This document shows positions 8,520 to 9,662 of a DNA stretch of 9,662 bases, in pieces. The position numbers were made by a program, and so were the translations under genes. Origin of the DNA: an uncultured Collinsella sp. (GTDB lineage Bacteria > Actinomycetota > Coriobacteriia > Coriobacteriales > Coriobacteriaceae); contig CAAENO010000205.1 of NCBI GenBank assembly GCA_900757385.1, positions 1-9,662 of the forward strand. Reading direction: 5' to 3'. Within the stretch, counting starts at the first letter, position 1. Every line of letters starts with the position of its first letter. The notes under the pieces were generated by a model. The model saw only the letters and a program-made list of their open reading frames with translations. It did no database searches and was not told the origin of the DNA.

Positions 8520-8645
8520 ACGCTTCTCATCCTGACAAGGTCTCCGAGCCGCATGTAGCGACACGGCAGAATCATCATCCGACAGCAACCGAGTTCACCT
8601 ACAATTGCCACCGGATCGAAAGACACAACTTTTTAGGAAGTCATT
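8520..8645. promoter_or_regulatory. Divergent spacer between azlC and the HD gene
   Basis: Both flanking genes point away from this 126-base stretch, so it should hold two promoters. On the plus strand TACAAT (8600-8605) is a reasonable -10 for the HD gene, giving a leader of about 34 bases, but no good -35 stands at 16-18 bases from it. On the minus strand I find no clear promoter for azlC. AGGAAG (8635-8640) is the ribosome site of the HD gene. Confidence 0.4.
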
Positions 8646-9458
8646 ATGACAGCTATCGATCGAGACCGGGCGCGCGCGGCCTTCAAAAGCTACACCGATG
8701 CCTACGACGCCACTAACCCACGCATCGCGCTCAAATTCGAGCATACGTACCACGTGGCCGAGGCATGCGATGCCGTAGCACGCGAGCAGGGCTGGTCGTC
8801 AGAAGATATTGACCTGGCATGGCTTTGCGGCCTGCTACACGATATGGGCCGCTTTGAGCAGTTGCGGCGCTGGGACACCTTTAAGGACGCCGAGAGCATG
8901 AGCCATGCAGCGCTGGGCATCGAGGTCCTCTTTGGCGAGAATCCCGCCGATGCACCCGCCGTAACGAGCATCCGCGACTTTATCGATGACCCGGCAGAAG
9001 ATGAGCTCATCCGAGCGAGCATTGCCTATCACAGCGATTTTCGTCTACCCGCGCAGCTCGACGAGCGTACGCGGAGCTTCTGCGATATCGTGCGCGATGG
9101 TGACAAGATCGACATTATGCGCACCATCGCCGACAGCACCGTCGAGACCATCCTCAAGGTGGATGAGGACGCATTTCTCGCCAGCCACTTCTCGGCACCG
9201 GCGCTTACCGCCTTTGACGAGCACCGCTGCGTCGCACGCGATGAGCGCGATGAGCCCGCAGACTACCTGGTGGGACTCATCTGCTTTATGTTTGAGCTCG
9301 TCTATCCAGCGAGCCGCGCGCTGGCGCGCGAACAGGGCGATATCCACCGCCTGCTCGATGCGCCCTTTGGCATTACGCGGCCCTTTACCGACCCCGCCAC
9401 GCAGGCAACCTGGAGCCGCCTAAAGGACGAGATGCGCGACTGGCTGACGCGCGCTTAG
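8646..9458 (+). CDS. HD-domain metal-dependent phosphohydrolase
   Basis: This 270-residue soluble protein belongs to the HD superfamily, whose members hydrolyse phosphate esters, often nucleotides, using one or two metal ions. The likely ligands are all present: His33 (KFEHTYHVAE), the HD pair His65-Asp66 (GLLHDMGRFEQ), His86 (SHAALG), His128 (AYHSDFRLP) and Asp152 (RDGDKIDI). The extra histidines between the HD pair and the last Asp suggest a two-metal site, as in HD-GYP enzymes, but the GYP motif itself is absent. No second domain, signal peptide or membrane helix is visible. The ATG at 8646 follows AGGAAG with five bases between. The gene stands alone, converging on etfA with a four-base overlap. 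The substrate is unknown; the family position alone does not tell nucleotide from other phosphate esters. Confidence 0.88.
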   Translation: MTAIDRDRARAAFKSYTDAYDATNPRIALKFEHTYHVAEACDAVAREQGWSSEDIDLAWLCGLLHDMGRFEQLRRWDTFKDAESMSHAALGIEVLFGENPADAPAVTSIRDFIDDPAEDELIRASIAYHSDFRLPAQLDERTRSFCDIVRDGDKIDIMRTIADSTVETILKVDEDAFLASHFSAPALTAFDEHRCVARDERDEPADYLVGLICFMFELVYPASRALAREQGDIHRLLDAPFGITRPFTDPATQATWSRLKDEMRDWLTRA

Positions 9459-9662
9459 CGCTCAAGCTGAGCCAGCAGCTCCTCAACGATCTCAACGGCA
9501 TCGCCGACGACCTTATACTGGGCAGCACCGAAGATGGGGGCATCCGGGTCCTCATTGATGGCGACAATGCACTCCGCCCCACCGATGCCGGCGAGATGCT
9601 GGATAGCGCCCGAGACACCGATGCTCACGAGGAGCTTGGGCGAGACCGATACACCCGTCTGG
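9455..9662 (-). CDS. etfA: Electron transfer flavoprotein alpha subunit, C-terminal part
   Basis: Reading the minus strand from the right edge gives 68 codons and a TAA stop, with no start inside the window, so only the C-terminus is present. The translation begins QTGVSVSPKLLVSIG, continues VSGAIQHLAGIGGAECIVAI and NEDPDAPIFGAAQYKVVGD, and ends EELLAQLER. This matches the FAD-binding domain of EtfA: QTG, SGAIQH and AINxDPxAPIF are its hallmark motifs. EtfA with EtfB forms a soluble flavoprotein that passes electrons between acyl-CoA dehydrogenases or similar enzymes and a membrane or ferredoxin partner. Whether it is a bifurcating type cannot be judged from this part. etfB would be expected next to it, beyond the right edge. 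Its stop overlaps the stop of the HD gene by four bases, with no terminator between them. Confidence 0.96.
   Translation of the reverse strand, partial: QTGVSVSPKLLVSIGVSGAIQHLAGIGGAECIVAINEDPDAPIFGAAQYKVVGDAVEIVEELLAQLER

Overview
The window reads as ordinary chromosome from a GC-rich bacterium. The strong preference for C- and G-ending codons, the large single-chain FGAM synthase of the clostridial/bifidobacterial type, and the mix of stand-alone transporter genes suggest an actinobacterial gut anaerobe of the Coriobacteriia, perhaps Collinsella or a relative. This placement is inference from style and gene content; no marker RNA or ribosomal gene is present.

Layout, left to right. Positions 1-133 are a leader without a recognisable gene. 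purL (134-3880, +) encodes a 1248-residue phosphoribosylformylglycinamidine synthase with its glutaminase domain fused on, and is closed by a strong intrinsic terminator (3918-3954). An EamA/DMT-family transporter (3980-4915, +) begins directly behind that terminator and ends at a second, weaker terminator (4983-5015). Facing it on the minus strand is a seven-helix membrane diguanylate cyclase with an intact GGDEF motif (5016-6167). Next come, all on the minus strand, a KdgT-type 2-keto-3-deoxygluconate permease (6349-7371) and an azlC-azlD pair for branched-chain amino acid export (7514-8519; the two genes overlap by 11 bases). A divergent spacer leads to a plus-strand HD-domain metal phosphohydrolase (8646-9458). 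It converges, with overlapping stop codons, on the C-terminal 68 codons of etfA (electron transfer flavoprotein alpha subunit), which runs off the right edge.

Functionally these are unrelated housekeeping and accessory genes: purine synthesis, three transport units, c-di-GMP signalling, a nucleotide or phosphate-ester hydrolase, and flavin electron transfer. The only clear operon is azlCD. I see no mobile element, CRISPR array, tRNA or rRNA, and no evidence of a new multi-gene system. The points most worth a second look are regulatory: the purL/EamA junction, where a tandem repeat could compete with the terminator, and the kdgT/GGDEF intergenic region, where two inverted repeats overlap a candidate promoter.
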